Assembly (NCBI GenBank): GCA_050633825.1
Contig: JBOEHG010000008.1
Coordinates: forward strand, 56,668-120,667
DNA from: CANLBN01 sp050633825
GTDB lineage: Bacteria > Pseudomonadota > Gammaproteobacteria > Pseudomonadales > Cellvibrionaceae
Reading direction: 5' to 3'
Length of the DNA: 64,000 nt
This document shows positions 18,383-27,048 of this stretch, piece after piece (the stretch's first letter is position 1; each line of letters starts with the position of its first letter). Position numbers and translations under genes: made by a program. Under the pieces are notes generated by a model. The model ran no database searches. It had not been told where the DNA came from and was given only the letters and a program-made list of their open reading frames with translations.

Positions 18383-20059
18383 TTATCTTCCTTTAAATGC
18401 CCTTATTTGCTGCTTAATGTCAGAAACTTTACGAGGCCATGGGCCGGCATTTACCTGAGATTGCGGCAAGGACTGGATTGTTTGACGGGCTAGGTTACCA
18501 TCATCATAGACCCCTACAAGCACAACATACCAAGGCTGATTATTTCGTTCCACAGTCACCAAACGAAGGGCTTCTTTATTAGGTTGCTTAGCAATAAAAT
18601 CCCGCAAACCCTTTTCTTGAGCTGCAGCCATCACTTGTAATGTATATTCATTATCGGGCCAACCAAGCACCTGCTGCTCATCACTCGTCAAACCTTGGGG
18701 AGCTTTCACTACCGATGACTTTGGCGCAGCAGCAACTTCAGCGGATTTTTGTTGGGATTCCCCTTCTTTCGCCTTAAGTAACTCGGCTTCTTTTTTCAGC
18801 TCTTCCTGCAAAGATTGTTTGGCCTTATCAACATCGTCCGATGCAACAAGAGGTGCTTTTGGGTTAATCACTTCGGGCTCTGGCTCACTGGCTTGAGCCA
18901 GCGGCACTTTTTCAGTAATAGGCTTAACCGGCGGAGCCTCTGCCAATACTGGGGACGGGAGCTGCTGAGATACAGCTTCTGTGGCAATCGGCTCTACTGT
19001 ATTAACGGACTCTTCTGGTTTAGGCGACTCCACAACTTGAGCAGGAACAACTGGAGAATCATTCGCTAATGTTTCAGTTGAAATTTGACTTTCAGGGGGC
19101 GCAGGCTCTTGAGGCAAAACAGTGACTTCCGGCTGTGCTTCAACAACCGGCTCATCACCGCCACCCATATAAAACAACGCCATAATCAATGCGGCCAATA
19201 GCACAACCAATAAAGACATATGCATAATGGGCAAACCCGTAGGTCGCTCTTCTTGATCACCACCGAAATCCTGCTGAAAAAGTAGATTTTGCGCTGAACG
19301 ATTGACGGCTGCAGGATACCCTCCTGTTTCGCTCCACATAGTGCTAACCTGGCCATCACTGAGCTGACTGGAATCCTGATAACCCGAGGTCGACAATTTA
19401 AAATCGAGGTAGTCTCTTACATCATCCACAGAAAGAGGATTAAGAGTAATGTCATAGACAAGGACATCAACCATCTCAAATTGATCGAGACGCTGAGCAA
19501 GACTTTTATCTCCACCAACAAGGATATGCAAGTGTTGGCCTTGATGCCCCTGCAACAAACTGACTAAAGCAGACAGAATTTGATCATTAAGGTGGTGCGC
19601 ATCATCAATAATAATTACAACTCGATGAAGATTACCTTCTGCCATTGAATGACGAAGAGTAGCGATCATTTCACCGGCACTGGATGAGGCTGCGACAGGC
19701 AGTTCAAGCTGAGAAATTATCTGCTTAAAAATATCTTCCGCTGACGTCATTACCGACCCACTGATAAAACAGCAGAATGCTGTTTCAGCTAATTCATAAC
19801 GCGCCTGAGATAAGAAAGTTGTTTTTCCGACACCTTCGTCACCTAAAGCAGCAACAAGGTTGTTACCAAACTGGCAAAGATGTATCACCTCGTCAAGCAA
19901 CATACGCCTGTCCGCACCACCAAAAAAAGCAGCACTGGATGAATCGGAAAAAGGGTCAGAGTAATTTTCTGCGTTGACAGAAGTATCTTGAGTCACAACA
20001 GACTGTCGAGACATAGAGACTGGCGCCTCCGGCGCATTTTGATCGATATCTTGGGACAT
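18383..20059 (-). CDS. damX: DamX-like AAA/SPOR cell-division protein
   Basis: 558-residue inner-membrane protein. An N-terminal ATPase domain of the ExeA/GspA type carries Walker A GDEGVGKTTF (73-82) and Walker B RVVIIIDDAHHL (about 146-157). One membrane helix follows (about 279-298), then a Pro/Glu/Val-rich periplasmic linker (300-440) and a C-terminal SPOR domain (about 465-550) that binds denuded septal peptidoglycan. Position next to aroB matches E. coli and Pseudomonas. It is 197 bases downstream of aroB and may also have its own promoter. Confidence 0.92.
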   Translation of the reverse strand: MSQDIDQNAPEAPVSMSRQSVVTQDTSVNAENYSDPFSDSSSAAFFGGADRRMLLDEVIHLCQFGNNLVAALGDEGVGKTTFLSQARYELAETAFCCFISGSVMTSAEDIFKQIISQLELPVAASSSAGEMIATLRHSMAEGNLHRVVIIIDDAHHLNDQILSALVSLLQGHQGQHLHILVGGDKSLAQRLDQFEMVDVLVYDITLNPLSVDDVRDYLDFKLSTSGYQDSSQLSDGQVSTMWSETGGYPAAVNRSAQNLLFQQDFGGDQEERPTGLPIMHMSLLVVLLAALIMALFYMGGGDEPVVEAQPEVTVLPQEPAPPESQISTETLANDSPVVPAQVVESPKPEESVNTVEPIATEAVSQQLPSPVLAEAPPVKPITEKVPLAQASEPEPEVINPKAPLVASDDVDKAKQSLQEELKKEAELLKAKEGESQQKSAEVAAAPKSSVVKAPQGLTSDEQQVLGWPDNEYTLQVMAAAQEKGLRDFIAKQPNKEALRLVTVERNNQPWYVVLVGVYDDGNLARQTIQSLPQSQVNAGPWPRKVSDIKQQIRAFKGR

Positions 20060-20256
20060 AATGATTCACCATTATTCCATTGTTATCTTTTAAGCAGGGC
20101 TACTTAGTATATTATTTGTTTTGAGAAATCAGCAGCCCTAGTTATGACTGAGGCTAACTCGTTCGCCACAACAAATCAAGCCTTAGAATAAGGGCTTGTG
20201 ACACCCTATTTTATTGTCGCTACACTCTTTTCGTGAAAGCCTTTTAACCACAGACT

Positions 20257-21360
20257 TTAGTAGCATGCACCAATTGCAGAAGCCACTGCTTCTTTTGGCG
20301 CTTCGTCGGTTACAATTGATTCTCCAATAGCCTTCAACAATACCAAACGTAAACGTCCATCAATCACTTTTTTATCAACAGACATAAGATCTAAAAACTT
20401 CTCGACTGACATATCACTAGGGATCTGCACGGGCAACTCAGCCGCAACAAGCAATGTTCGCAAGCGATCAACTTCTCCACCTTTAATCCAGCCTAATTGA
20501 GCAGACAGCTCAGCCGCAACAACCATTCCTGCCGCAACCGCCTCACCATGAAGCCAATTGCCGTAACCTTGTGCAGCTTCAATGGCATGACCAAAAGTAT
20601 GCCCTAAGTTTAAAATAGCACGAATACCGCTTTCTTTTTCATCCTGACTAACAACATCTGCTTTGGTTTCGCATGACCGAGCAATAGCCTCAATAATAAT
20701 AGAAGACTCCAACGACTTTAATTCAGCCATATGATCTTCCAGCCATTGATAGAACTCAGAATCAATAATCAAACCGTATTTAATGATTTCTGCAATGCCT
20801 GCAGACAATTCCCTTGCAGGCAATGTTGCAAGAACATTCGTATCGATAATCACTGACCGAGGTTGATGAAAGGCGCCAATCATGTTTTTACCCAGAGGAT
20901 GATTCACCCCAGTCTTACCACCAACAGATGAATCCACTTGTGACAATAACGTCGTTGGCACCTGAATAAAGTTAACACCTCGCTGATATGATGCCGCGGC
21001 AAAACCAGTCATATCCCCAACAACTCCGCCTCCTAGAGCAATTAATGTTGTCGTTCTATTATGCTTTTTTTCAAGAAGGCAGTCATATATTTGAGACAAG
21101 ATCTCTAAGGTCTTAAACTTTTCTCCATCAGGCAAAATAACGGCATCAACTTGGTAATGCGGAGACAGCATATCGACTAGTGCCTGCAAGTATAGCGGCG
21201 CTATCGTTTCATTACTGACGATGCAAACTTGCCTACCTGAAATATAAGGAGCAAAAAAATCGATATCATTCAAGCTACCGCCACCAATAAAAATGGGATA
21301 GCTTCGTTGATCACCTAGATCAACTGTCAATTGCTTTAAAGTGGAGTTCATATCGGTCAA
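20257..21360 (-). CDS. aroB: 3-dehydroquinate synthase
   Basis: NAD- and zinc-dependent enzyme (367 residues) converting DAHP to 3-dehydroquinate, second step of the shikimate pathway. The NAD-binding GGGVVGDMTGFAAASYQRG, the lysine region SSVGGKTGVNHPLGKN, and zinc ligands in SAGIAEIIKYG (Glu), LGHTFGHAIEA (His) and WLHGEAVAAG (His) are all present. Length is standard. Nine bases separate it from aroK upstream, so the two are co-transcribed behind pilQ. Confidence 0.97.
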   Translation of the reverse strand: MTDMNSTLKQLTVDLGDQRSYPIFIGGGSLNDIDFFAPYISGRQVCIVSNETIAPLYLQALVDMLSPHYQVDAVILPDGEKFKTLEILSQIYDCLLEKKHNRTTTLIALGGGVVGDMTGFAAASYQRGVNFIQVPTTLLSQVDSSVGGKTGVNHPLGKNMIGAFHQPRSVIIDTNVLATLPARELSAGIAEIIKYGLIIDSEFYQWLEDHMAELKSLESSIIIEAIARSCETKADVVSQDEKESGIRAILNLGHTFGHAIEAAQGYGNWLHGEAVAAGMVVAAELSAQLGWIKGGEVDRLRTLLVAAELPVQIPSDMSVEKFLDLMSVDKKVIDGRLRLVLLKAIGESIVTDEAPKEAVASAIGACY

Positions 21361-21369
21361 TATAAAAAG

Positions 21370-21885
21370 TTAGATTAAATTCATTGCAACTTCTTTTGCA
21401 ACAATTTTCGGACTACGAGTATCTGTTGTTACGATGCGTGTGGCAACTTCTCTATAAAGAGGATCTCGTTCATCTAATAATTTACGAATTTGCTGCTGAG
21501 GATCAGCAACCTGCAATAGAGGCCGCTTTTTATCTTTTTCTGTTCGCCTAATTAAATGTTCTGCATCAGCGGATAAATAAATAACAACATCGGCAAGCTC
21601 TTTGAGCAAGCGTCGATTTTCATCCATTAAAACAATACCGCCCCCTGTGGCTAATACCAAAGAAGGCTCTTTTAATAAATCCTGTAAGACCGCCGTCTCT
21701 CTCTGGCGAAAACCCTCTTCACCTTCAACATCAAAAATCCAAGGAATATTAGCGCCACTACGCTCTTCAATAACCGTATCACTGTCTTTAAAAGGGAGTT
21801 GCAGCTGCTTGGAAAGCAAACGGCCTATAGTTGACTTGCCAGCTCCCATAGGGCCGACAAGTACAATTTTTTGCGGGGATAACAT
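21370..21885 (-). CDS. aroK: shikimate kinase
   Basis: 171-residue kinase phosphorylating shikimate at the 3-hydroxyl. It has the P-loop GPMGAGKSTIGR (11-22), the shikimate-binding DSD motif (FKDSDTVIEERSG), the FRQRE segment and the ATGGGIVL loop with GGG. Its ATG shares a base with the pilQ stop codon (TAATG), so its translation is probably coupled to the pilus secretin gene, as in other gammaproteobacteria. Confidence 0.97.
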   Translation of the reverse strand: MLSPQKIVLVGPMGAGKSTIGRLLSKQLQLPFKDSDTVIEERSGANIPWIFDVEGEEGFRQRETAVLQDLLKEPSLVLATGGGIVLMDENRRLLKELADVVIYLSADAEHLIRRTEKDKKRPLLQVADPQQQIRKLLDERDPLYREVATRIVTTDTRSPKIVAKEVAMNLI

Positions 21886-24107
21886 TAATTATCGAGTAAA
21901 CTATCAGATAAAATTCTTGGAGTAATAAAAATCAAAAGTTCTTGCTTTGAATCTTCATCAATATTTTGTTTAAACAAACGCCCAATAAAAGGAAGGTCAC
22001 CAAAAAATGGGACTTTAGTTTCGCCTTTTACTGAAGATTGCTGGAATATACCACCCAGCACAATTGTCTGACCATCGCCAACCAATACTTTTGTATTTAG
22101 CTCAGTAGTATCAATAATAGGGACTGACGAAGTATTCGACAAAATCTCTCGATCACTCACCGAGTCCTGATTAATAATTAAATCCATGATAACCCTGTTA
22201 TCGGGCGTTATCTGAGGAGTAACATCTAATTTTAGTACCGCTTCACGAAACTGGATCGCAATACCATCATCAGTAATAACTTGATAAGGTATTTCCTGGC
22301 CTGATTCGATCGTCGCCTTCTGCTTATCCCCTGTAATAACTTTAGGTTGGGAAACAATTTCAGCCAAACCTGAGTTTTCATAAGCCGTCAACTCAAGATT
22401 TAAAAGCACTTTACTATTCAAAAAACTAACCGCTAAAGAACCTGCAGTATTGGGTGTAGCCAAATCCACTATGTTATTTTCACTTAATACTGTACTAGCT
22501 GTACCACCAAAAAAACCAGCAGGAGAACCTTCCGCATTTGAAGTATTATTTTCTCCGTTGGCACCTGTGTTACCCGCAAATGATTCTAGCGAACCGCCCG
22601 CTTCGTACAAGCGACCATCCTTTACTCCAGCAGAAATACCACCCCATCGCACACCAATCTCTTTACCAAACTCACTGTTGGCAACAACTATGCGGGATTC
22701 AATCATCACCTGACGAATCGGAATATCAACTTGCTCAATTAAATCTTTAAATTGTTCAATCTTATCTTCAGTTTCTGTCAAAATAATTGAATTTGTTCTT
22801 TCATCAACAATAGCCGTACCTCTTTCAGAAAGAATACCCCGCGTACTTTTTGAACCACTATCATCATTGCTATCTTCGTCATCCTCGCCCGTAAACAACT
22901 CAAAAATATCTTTCGCATTAGCATAACGAATGCGAATAAATTCAGTTCGAAGCGGTGCCAATTCCTGAAGCTGGTTGCGAGTTTCAATTTCTTGTCTTTC
23001 ACGCTCAGCTATTTCTGCAGCAGGCGCAACCAATAAAACATTACCATTTTGACGCTTATCTAAACCCTTAGACTTTAACACCAAGTCTAATGCCTGATCC
23101 CATGGAACATTATCCAAGCGCAAAGTTATATTGCCATCGACCGTATCACTCGCAACTAAGTTAAGCCCAGTGACATCAGCAATAATTTCTAATACAGCCC
23201 TGACCTTAATATCCTGAAAGTTAAGAGATAACTTTTCACCAACGTATTTAAAACGTTCTTTTCTTGCAGCCAACTCTTCTTCAGTAAGAGGCTTGACAGT
23301 AATTACATATTCGCTATCGGCTTGATAGGCTAAATAATCGTAATCACCGATTACTTCAATTGAAACCTGAGTATTATTTCCATCAACAGACGACTCAATA
23401 ATTTTAACCGGCGTAGCGAAATCAACAACATCTAAGCGGCGGCGAAGATTTTGAGGTAAATCAGTATCAACAAAGTTGACAATAATACCAGAAGCACTTT
23501 CTTCAATATCTACAGCAACCATGGGATCAGACAATGTAAGCAATATATTACCTTCACCCTTTTCCGTTCTACGAAAATCAACCTCTGTAATTGAACGATC
23601 AATTTTATCTGTAAATGTTTGCCTTGTTTCCTCATTTTCCTGTTGGCGAGTAAAGGTTGTAGATTTAGAAGTACCATCAATGATTGTTACTAAAGTATTT
23701 CCCTCAACAGAAGTTCTATAAGAAGAAGCTGACACTAAATTAATAATAAAACGCGTTCTGCCTGCACTGGTTAACACAACAGCACTTTTTGCATTACCGA
23801 ATGACAAAGGAAATTTTTTCTCTTTTAAATTACTTTCAGTTTTCTCAAAATCTAACACAATACGTGCTGGCTGCTCGATAGAATAACCTTTAGGAACCGC
23901 TGGAGGCTCAGAAAACTCAGCTCTTATTTCAACAGCACCTCCAGGCAATTCAGAAAACTTTAAATCATTAAGAGTCGCTGAGAAGACCGGCCCGGCCCCA
24001 AACAGGGTGCCCAATACAATAATAGCAATACGAAAATCAACCATAGCTGCAACCCTTTGAAGCACTTTATTTGTTGTTGTCCTACTCATTGTTATACTTT
24101 TAACCAT
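21885..24107 (-). CDS. pilQ: type IV pilus secretin PilQ
   Basis: 740-residue outer-membrane secretin through which type IV pili pass. A signal-peptide-like N terminus (to about 43) precedes AMIN peptidoglycan-binding domains (about 45-260). Then come an STN domain (LSLNFQDIKVRAVLEIIADV onward), an N1/NolW domain (RTNSIILTETEDKIEQ) and the secretin domain ending in GDLPFIGRLFKQ and ELLIFITPRIL. A Gly/Ser/Asn-rich insertion lies between the last N domain and the secretin core. The start chosen has AGG just upstream; a second in-frame Met at residue 7 is possible. Last of pilMNOPQ. Confidence 0.96.
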   Translation of the reverse strand: MVKSITMSRTTTNKVLQRVAAMVDFRIAIIVLGTLFGAGPVFSATLNDLKFSELPGGAVEIRAEFSEPPAVPKGYSIEQPARIVLDFEKTESNLKEKKFPLSFGNAKSAVVLTSAGRTRFIINLVSASSYRTSVEGNTLVTIIDGTSKSTTFTRQQENEETRQTFTDKIDRSITEVDFRRTEKGEGNILLTLSDPMVAVDIEESASGIIVNFVDTDLPQNLRRRLDVVDFATPVKIIESSVDGNNTQVSIEVIGDYDYLAYQADSEYVITVKPLTEEELAARKERFKYVGEKLSLNFQDIKVRAVLEIIADVTGLNLVASDTVDGNITLRLDNVPWDQALDLVLKSKGLDKRQNGNVLLVAPAAEIAERERQEIETRNQLQELAPLRTEFIRIRYANAKDIFELFTGEDDEDSNDDSGSKSTRGILSERGTAIVDERTNSIILTETEDKIEQFKDLIEQVDIPIRQVMIESRIVVANSEFGKEIGVRWGGISAGVKDGRLYEAGGSLESFAGNTGANGENNTSNAEGSPAGFFGGTASTVLSENNIVDLATPNTAGSLAVSFLNSKVLLNLELTAYENSGLAEIVSQPKVITGDKQKATIESGQEIPYQVITDDGIAIQFREAVLKLDVTPQITPDNRVIMDLIINQDSVSDREILSNTSSVPIIDTTELNTKVLVGDGQTIVLGGIFQQSSVKGETKVPFFGDLPFIGRLFKQNIDEDSKQELLIFITPRILSDSLLDN

Positions 24108-24111
24108 TTAC

Positions 24112-24663
24112 CTAATTCTCTTTTTCAGCATCCGCTGTTCTAAGCTCGACAATATTCGGGCGCTCCAACCAACCATCGCCACTAGCTACTATCTCAATCA
24201 ATTCAATTTTACCACCTGACAAGCTTGTTACTTTGCCATGATTACGCCCAATGTAATTACCTGGCTTAATCCGCTCAATCGAGCCATCTGGGTCACTAAT
24301 TAGCGCCCACAGATTGCCATCTTTCTTTAGCGTTCCAACCATTGATAGCGTCGCCAAATCATATTGCTCCAATCGTTCTTTTTGCCGGGAAAGGTCTGGC
24401 TTAACATTACTTGATGAAGACACCACCTGCTGCTGAACTTCAGCTGAAACAGGCCGGTCAAAAGGACTGCGCAAACGGTATGCGTCATACGTGAACGTTT
24501 CATAAGGCTCTATTTGAGGTGGCGCTTTAATATTACCAGGCGGCCGCCGCTTCATCTCATCGACAAACTGCTTTAAATCCTCATGGTCACCAGAAGAACT
24601 ACACCCCATTAAAGCCGAGGCAAATAAAACCAAAAAAACTGAAATCTTATTTGGGCCAATCAT
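24112..24663 (-). CDS. pilP: type IV pilus lipoprotein PilP
   Basis: 183-residue inner-membrane lipoprotein that bridges the PilMNO platform to PilQ. The leader ends in a lipobox ALMG-C21. An unstructured stretch with FTYDAYRLRSPFDRP (the PilN/O-contacting region) follows, then a small beta domain with LEQYDLATLSMVGTLKKDG and IKPGNYIGRNHGKV, characteristic of PilP. Its ATG overlaps the pilO stop by four bases, indicating coupled translation. Confidence 0.95.
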   Translation of the reverse strand: MIGPNKISVFLVLFASALMGCSSSGDHEDLKQFVDEMKRRPPGNIKAPPQIEPYETFTYDAYRLRSPFDRPVSAEVQQQVVSSSSNVKPDLSRQKERLEQYDLATLSMVGTLKKDGNLWALISDPDGSIERIKPGNYIGRNHGKVTSLSGGKIELIEIVASGDGWLERPNIVELRTADAEKEN

Positions 24664-25289
24664 TGAGTAACACCCCCTTCGTCAGGAGAGCGATAACGAT
24701 AAGTTTTTGCATTAACAACCATTTCCAAAACCGAAGGCCTTTCTTCATTTTTAGAAATAGTATAGTCATGCAGTGTAACTATACGAGACATACCTGCTAC
24801 GCTGCTAATAAACGTTCCAAAATCGTGATAAGAACCTTGTACAATAATTTCAATAGGTAGCTCTACATATACATCACCGACAACTTCAGGTTGCAGCTTG
24901 ATACTGCCTATATCTAAACCACTCTCACGCCCTTTTTCATCGATATCATCAAGCAAACCTGGGACCTGCGTTTTTTCGGGCAACTGAGAAACTAAAAACT
25001 CAAAGTCTTTTTCCATCTTAGCCATCAACTCTTGATACTGATCTAATGTTGCAGCCTGAAACGCTTTTTGCTGAAAGGTTTGTCTTAAAGACGACTCGTT
25101 AATAACAGCTCGATCAAGCTCTGCATGCAAATCCTTTACAAACAAAAAATATGCTGCAACAACTATTGCCAACAAAGCTAGCAACCATACAAAAATCCGG
25201 CCAGATAAAGGCCAAACACCAACTCGACTCCAATCAACATCGCTCAAGTCGAGATTATTTAATTGCTCTAAAGTGTCTTGTAACGCCAT
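24660..25289 (-). CDS. pilO: type IV pilus assembly protein PilO
   Basis: 209-residue bitopic inner-membrane protein. One helix (about 26-50) is followed by a periplasmic coiled coil (about 55-100) and a ferredoxin-like domain containing LPEKTQVPGLLDDIDEKG and VQGSYHDFGTFISSVAGMSR, both PilO signatures. It pairs with PilN to form the alignment complex in the inner membrane. It lies four bases from pilN upstream and overlaps pilP downstream. Confidence 0.95.
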   Translation of the reverse strand: MALQDTLEQLNNLDLSDVDWSRVGVWPLSGRIFVWLLALLAIVVAAYFLFVKDLHAELDRAVINESSLRQTFQQKAFQAATLDQYQELMAKMEKDFEFLVSQLPEKTQVPGLLDDIDEKGRESGLDIGSIKLQPEVVGDVYVELPIEIIVQGSYHDFGTFISSVAGMSRIVTLHDYTISKNEERPSVLEMVVNAKTYRYRSPDEGGVTQ

Positions 25290-25292
25290 AGT

Positions 25293-25835
25293 TTAACCTC
25301 CCCCCTCTTGCTCTTTATTGGGCGAAGCAGACTCAACCGACAGCTCAAATTCATCTGAAATTACATTCTTCAAATTTGGGGAGTTAAACCAGTCAGAACG
25401 ATCAAGATTGCGCATAAGTGTTGAAACACGGTTATTAGATTCTGTAATGCCGGTAACAGAAAAAGTGTCAGCTTCACGCTCTAAACTATCAAAATATAAA
25501 CCTTCAGGCACCGCGCGAACCATTTCATCAAAGTACCGAACGGCGAGGGGCCGCTTCAATTGCAAATCTTGGATAATCCCTATTCTAGTTTCAAGCTCTT
25601 CTCGACGTTTCTTAAGCTGCTCAATTTCCTTTACTCGCTCATCAAGAATAGCAATTTCTTTCTTTAATATATCATTGCGCTGCTCTTGACTACTAATTGC
25701 AGCCTTAGTAAAACTTATCCAAACATAGCCAGCAAGCAAACCTAACAAACACAACAACATCAATATTGAAAAGAACTCACGCTTCTTTTCTTGCCTATAC
25801 TCATCACGCCAAGGCAGTAAATTAATATTCGCCAT
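25293..25835 (-). CDS. pilN: type IV pilus assembly protein PilN
   Basis: 180-residue bitopic inner-membrane protein. The conserved cytoplasmic N-terminal peptide (INLLPWRDEYRQEKKREF) inserts into PilM. Next come a membrane helix (about 23-43), a coiled coil (about 48-90) and a compact periplasmic domain that pairs with PilO. Its start shares a base with the pilM stop. Confidence 0.96.
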   Translation of the reverse strand: MANINLLPWRDEYRQEKKREFFSILMLLCLLGLLAGYVWISFTKAAISSQEQRNDILKKEIAILDERVKEIEQLKKRREELETRIGIIQDLQLKRPLAVRYFDEMVRAVPEGLYFDSLEREADTFSVTGITESNNRVSTLMRNLDRSDWFNSPNLKNVISDEFELSVESASPNKEQEGGG

Positions 25836-26893
25836 TAATCGAAACTCCTTAAAGCCAACCCGGTAGCAATCATAAGAGAAGGAGCATCATTAGCCAGCGC
25901 CATAGCATTCACACGAGATGCAACTGACATATTGGCAAACGGATTAGCCGTTGTCGTTAGCGTACCCAGGCGGTCTTGTATTAATTCTGCAATACCATCA
26001 ATGGAAGCAACGCCACCCGCAATAACGATGTGATCCACCTCATTATATTGGCTGGAAGAGAAGAAAAATTGTAACGAGCGAGTCACTTGCTGAACCACCG
26101 CATCCTTAAACGGGGCCAATACTTCTTCTTCATAATCATCAGGTAAACCACCCTGTTTTTTCGCAAGACCGGCTTCAGAAAAGGACAGCCCATATCGCCG
26201 CTGAATTTCTTCTGTTAAGTGTTTTCCGCCAAACAGTTGCTCACGAGTGTAAATAGTATTGCCGCTGGAAAGAACACTCAAAGTTGTCATCGTCGCACCG
26301 ATATCAATAATCGCAACAACTTGCTCTTCTTGATCTTCCCATTGCTCAGAAATAAGAGGGTAAGCTCGCTCAATGGTATATGCTTCAACATCAACTACTT
26401 TAGGGTGCAATCCAGCCTGCTCTAAAACCCCTGCTCTCAGTTCAACATTCTCTCGGCGACAAGCTGCCAAAAGAACTTTTACCTGCTCAGGGTTATCATC
26501 CACCGGACCCTGAACCTCAAAGTCTATTGAGACCTCATCAAGAGGGAAAGGAATGTACTGATCAGCTTCAATTGTAATTTGCGATTCAAGCGCTTCGTCA
26601 TCAAGACCTGCAGGCATATCAATCATCTTAGTGATGACCGCAGAACCAGCAACTGCGACAGCAGCATCTTTGAGCTTACACTTAGAATGAGCAATTACCT
26701 GCCTAACCGCATCGGCTACAGCATCTTCATCGCTAATGTTTTTTTCGACCACAGAACCGAGTGCAAGGGCTGTAACACCATAGCTCTCAACACGGTAACC
26801 AGTACCATGCCGAGAAAGCTCAAGCAATTTCACACTGGTCGAACTGATATCCAAACCGATAATAGGCTTGGCTTTAGATTCAAATAAACTCAT
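25835..26893 (-). CDS. pilM: type IV pilus assembly ATPase-like protein PilM
   Basis: 352-residue cytoplasmic actin/FtsA-fold protein that nucleates the PilMNOP platform. Visible are IGLDISSTSVKLLEL (phosphate-1 loop), AIDIGATMTTLSVL-type phosphate-2 loop (VVAIIDIGATMTTLSVLSSG region) and IVIAGGVASIDGIAELIQ (adenosine motif). First gene of pilMNOPQ-aroK-aroB. It is divergent from mrcA across 155 bases, the same arrangement as in Pseudomonas. Confidence 0.97.
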   Translation of the reverse strand: MSLFESKAKPIIGLDISSTSVKLLELSRHGTGYRVESYGVTALALGSVVEKNISDEDAVADAVRQVIAHSKCKLKDAAVAVAGSAVITKMIDMPAGLDDEALESQITIEADQYIPFPLDEVSIDFEVQGPVDDNPEQVKVLLAACRRENVELRAGVLEQAGLHPKVVDVEAYTIERAYPLISEQWEDQEEQVVAIIDIGATMTTLSVLSSGNTIYTREQLFGGKHLTEEIQRRYGLSFSEAGLAKKQGGLPDDYEEEVLAPFKDAVVQQVTRSLQFFFSSSQYNEVDHIVIAGGVASIDGIAELIQDRLGTLTTTANPFANMSVASRVNAMALANDAPSLMIATGLALRSFD

Positions 26894-27001
26894 ACGGGCC
26901 TTTTTTTCTATCTATATCCGCAACTTAGGCAATCTTCATGTTATAGCACTTTAACTTAATCGTGCAACTACACAGTTCACATATAAAGCATGAAAATGGC
27001 G

Positions 27002-27007
27002 TATAAT
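27002..27007 (+). promoter_or_regulatory. candidate -10 element of mrcA
   Basis: A perfect TATAAT preceded by GCG lies about 42 bases before the mrcA ATG. A clear -35 hexamer at the usual distance is not seen (TTCACA at 26976 is 20 bases away), so confidence is moderate. Confidence 0.45.
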
Positions 27008-27048
27008 CCGCTCTCCAGAATTTCCTACACTGTAAGCTATTAATTAAT

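Noticed and set aside
20060..20256. Possible terminator between aroB and damX (AAGCC...GGCTT near 20180)
   Set aside because: Only five pairs with an imperfect stem and no T-run on the minus strand.
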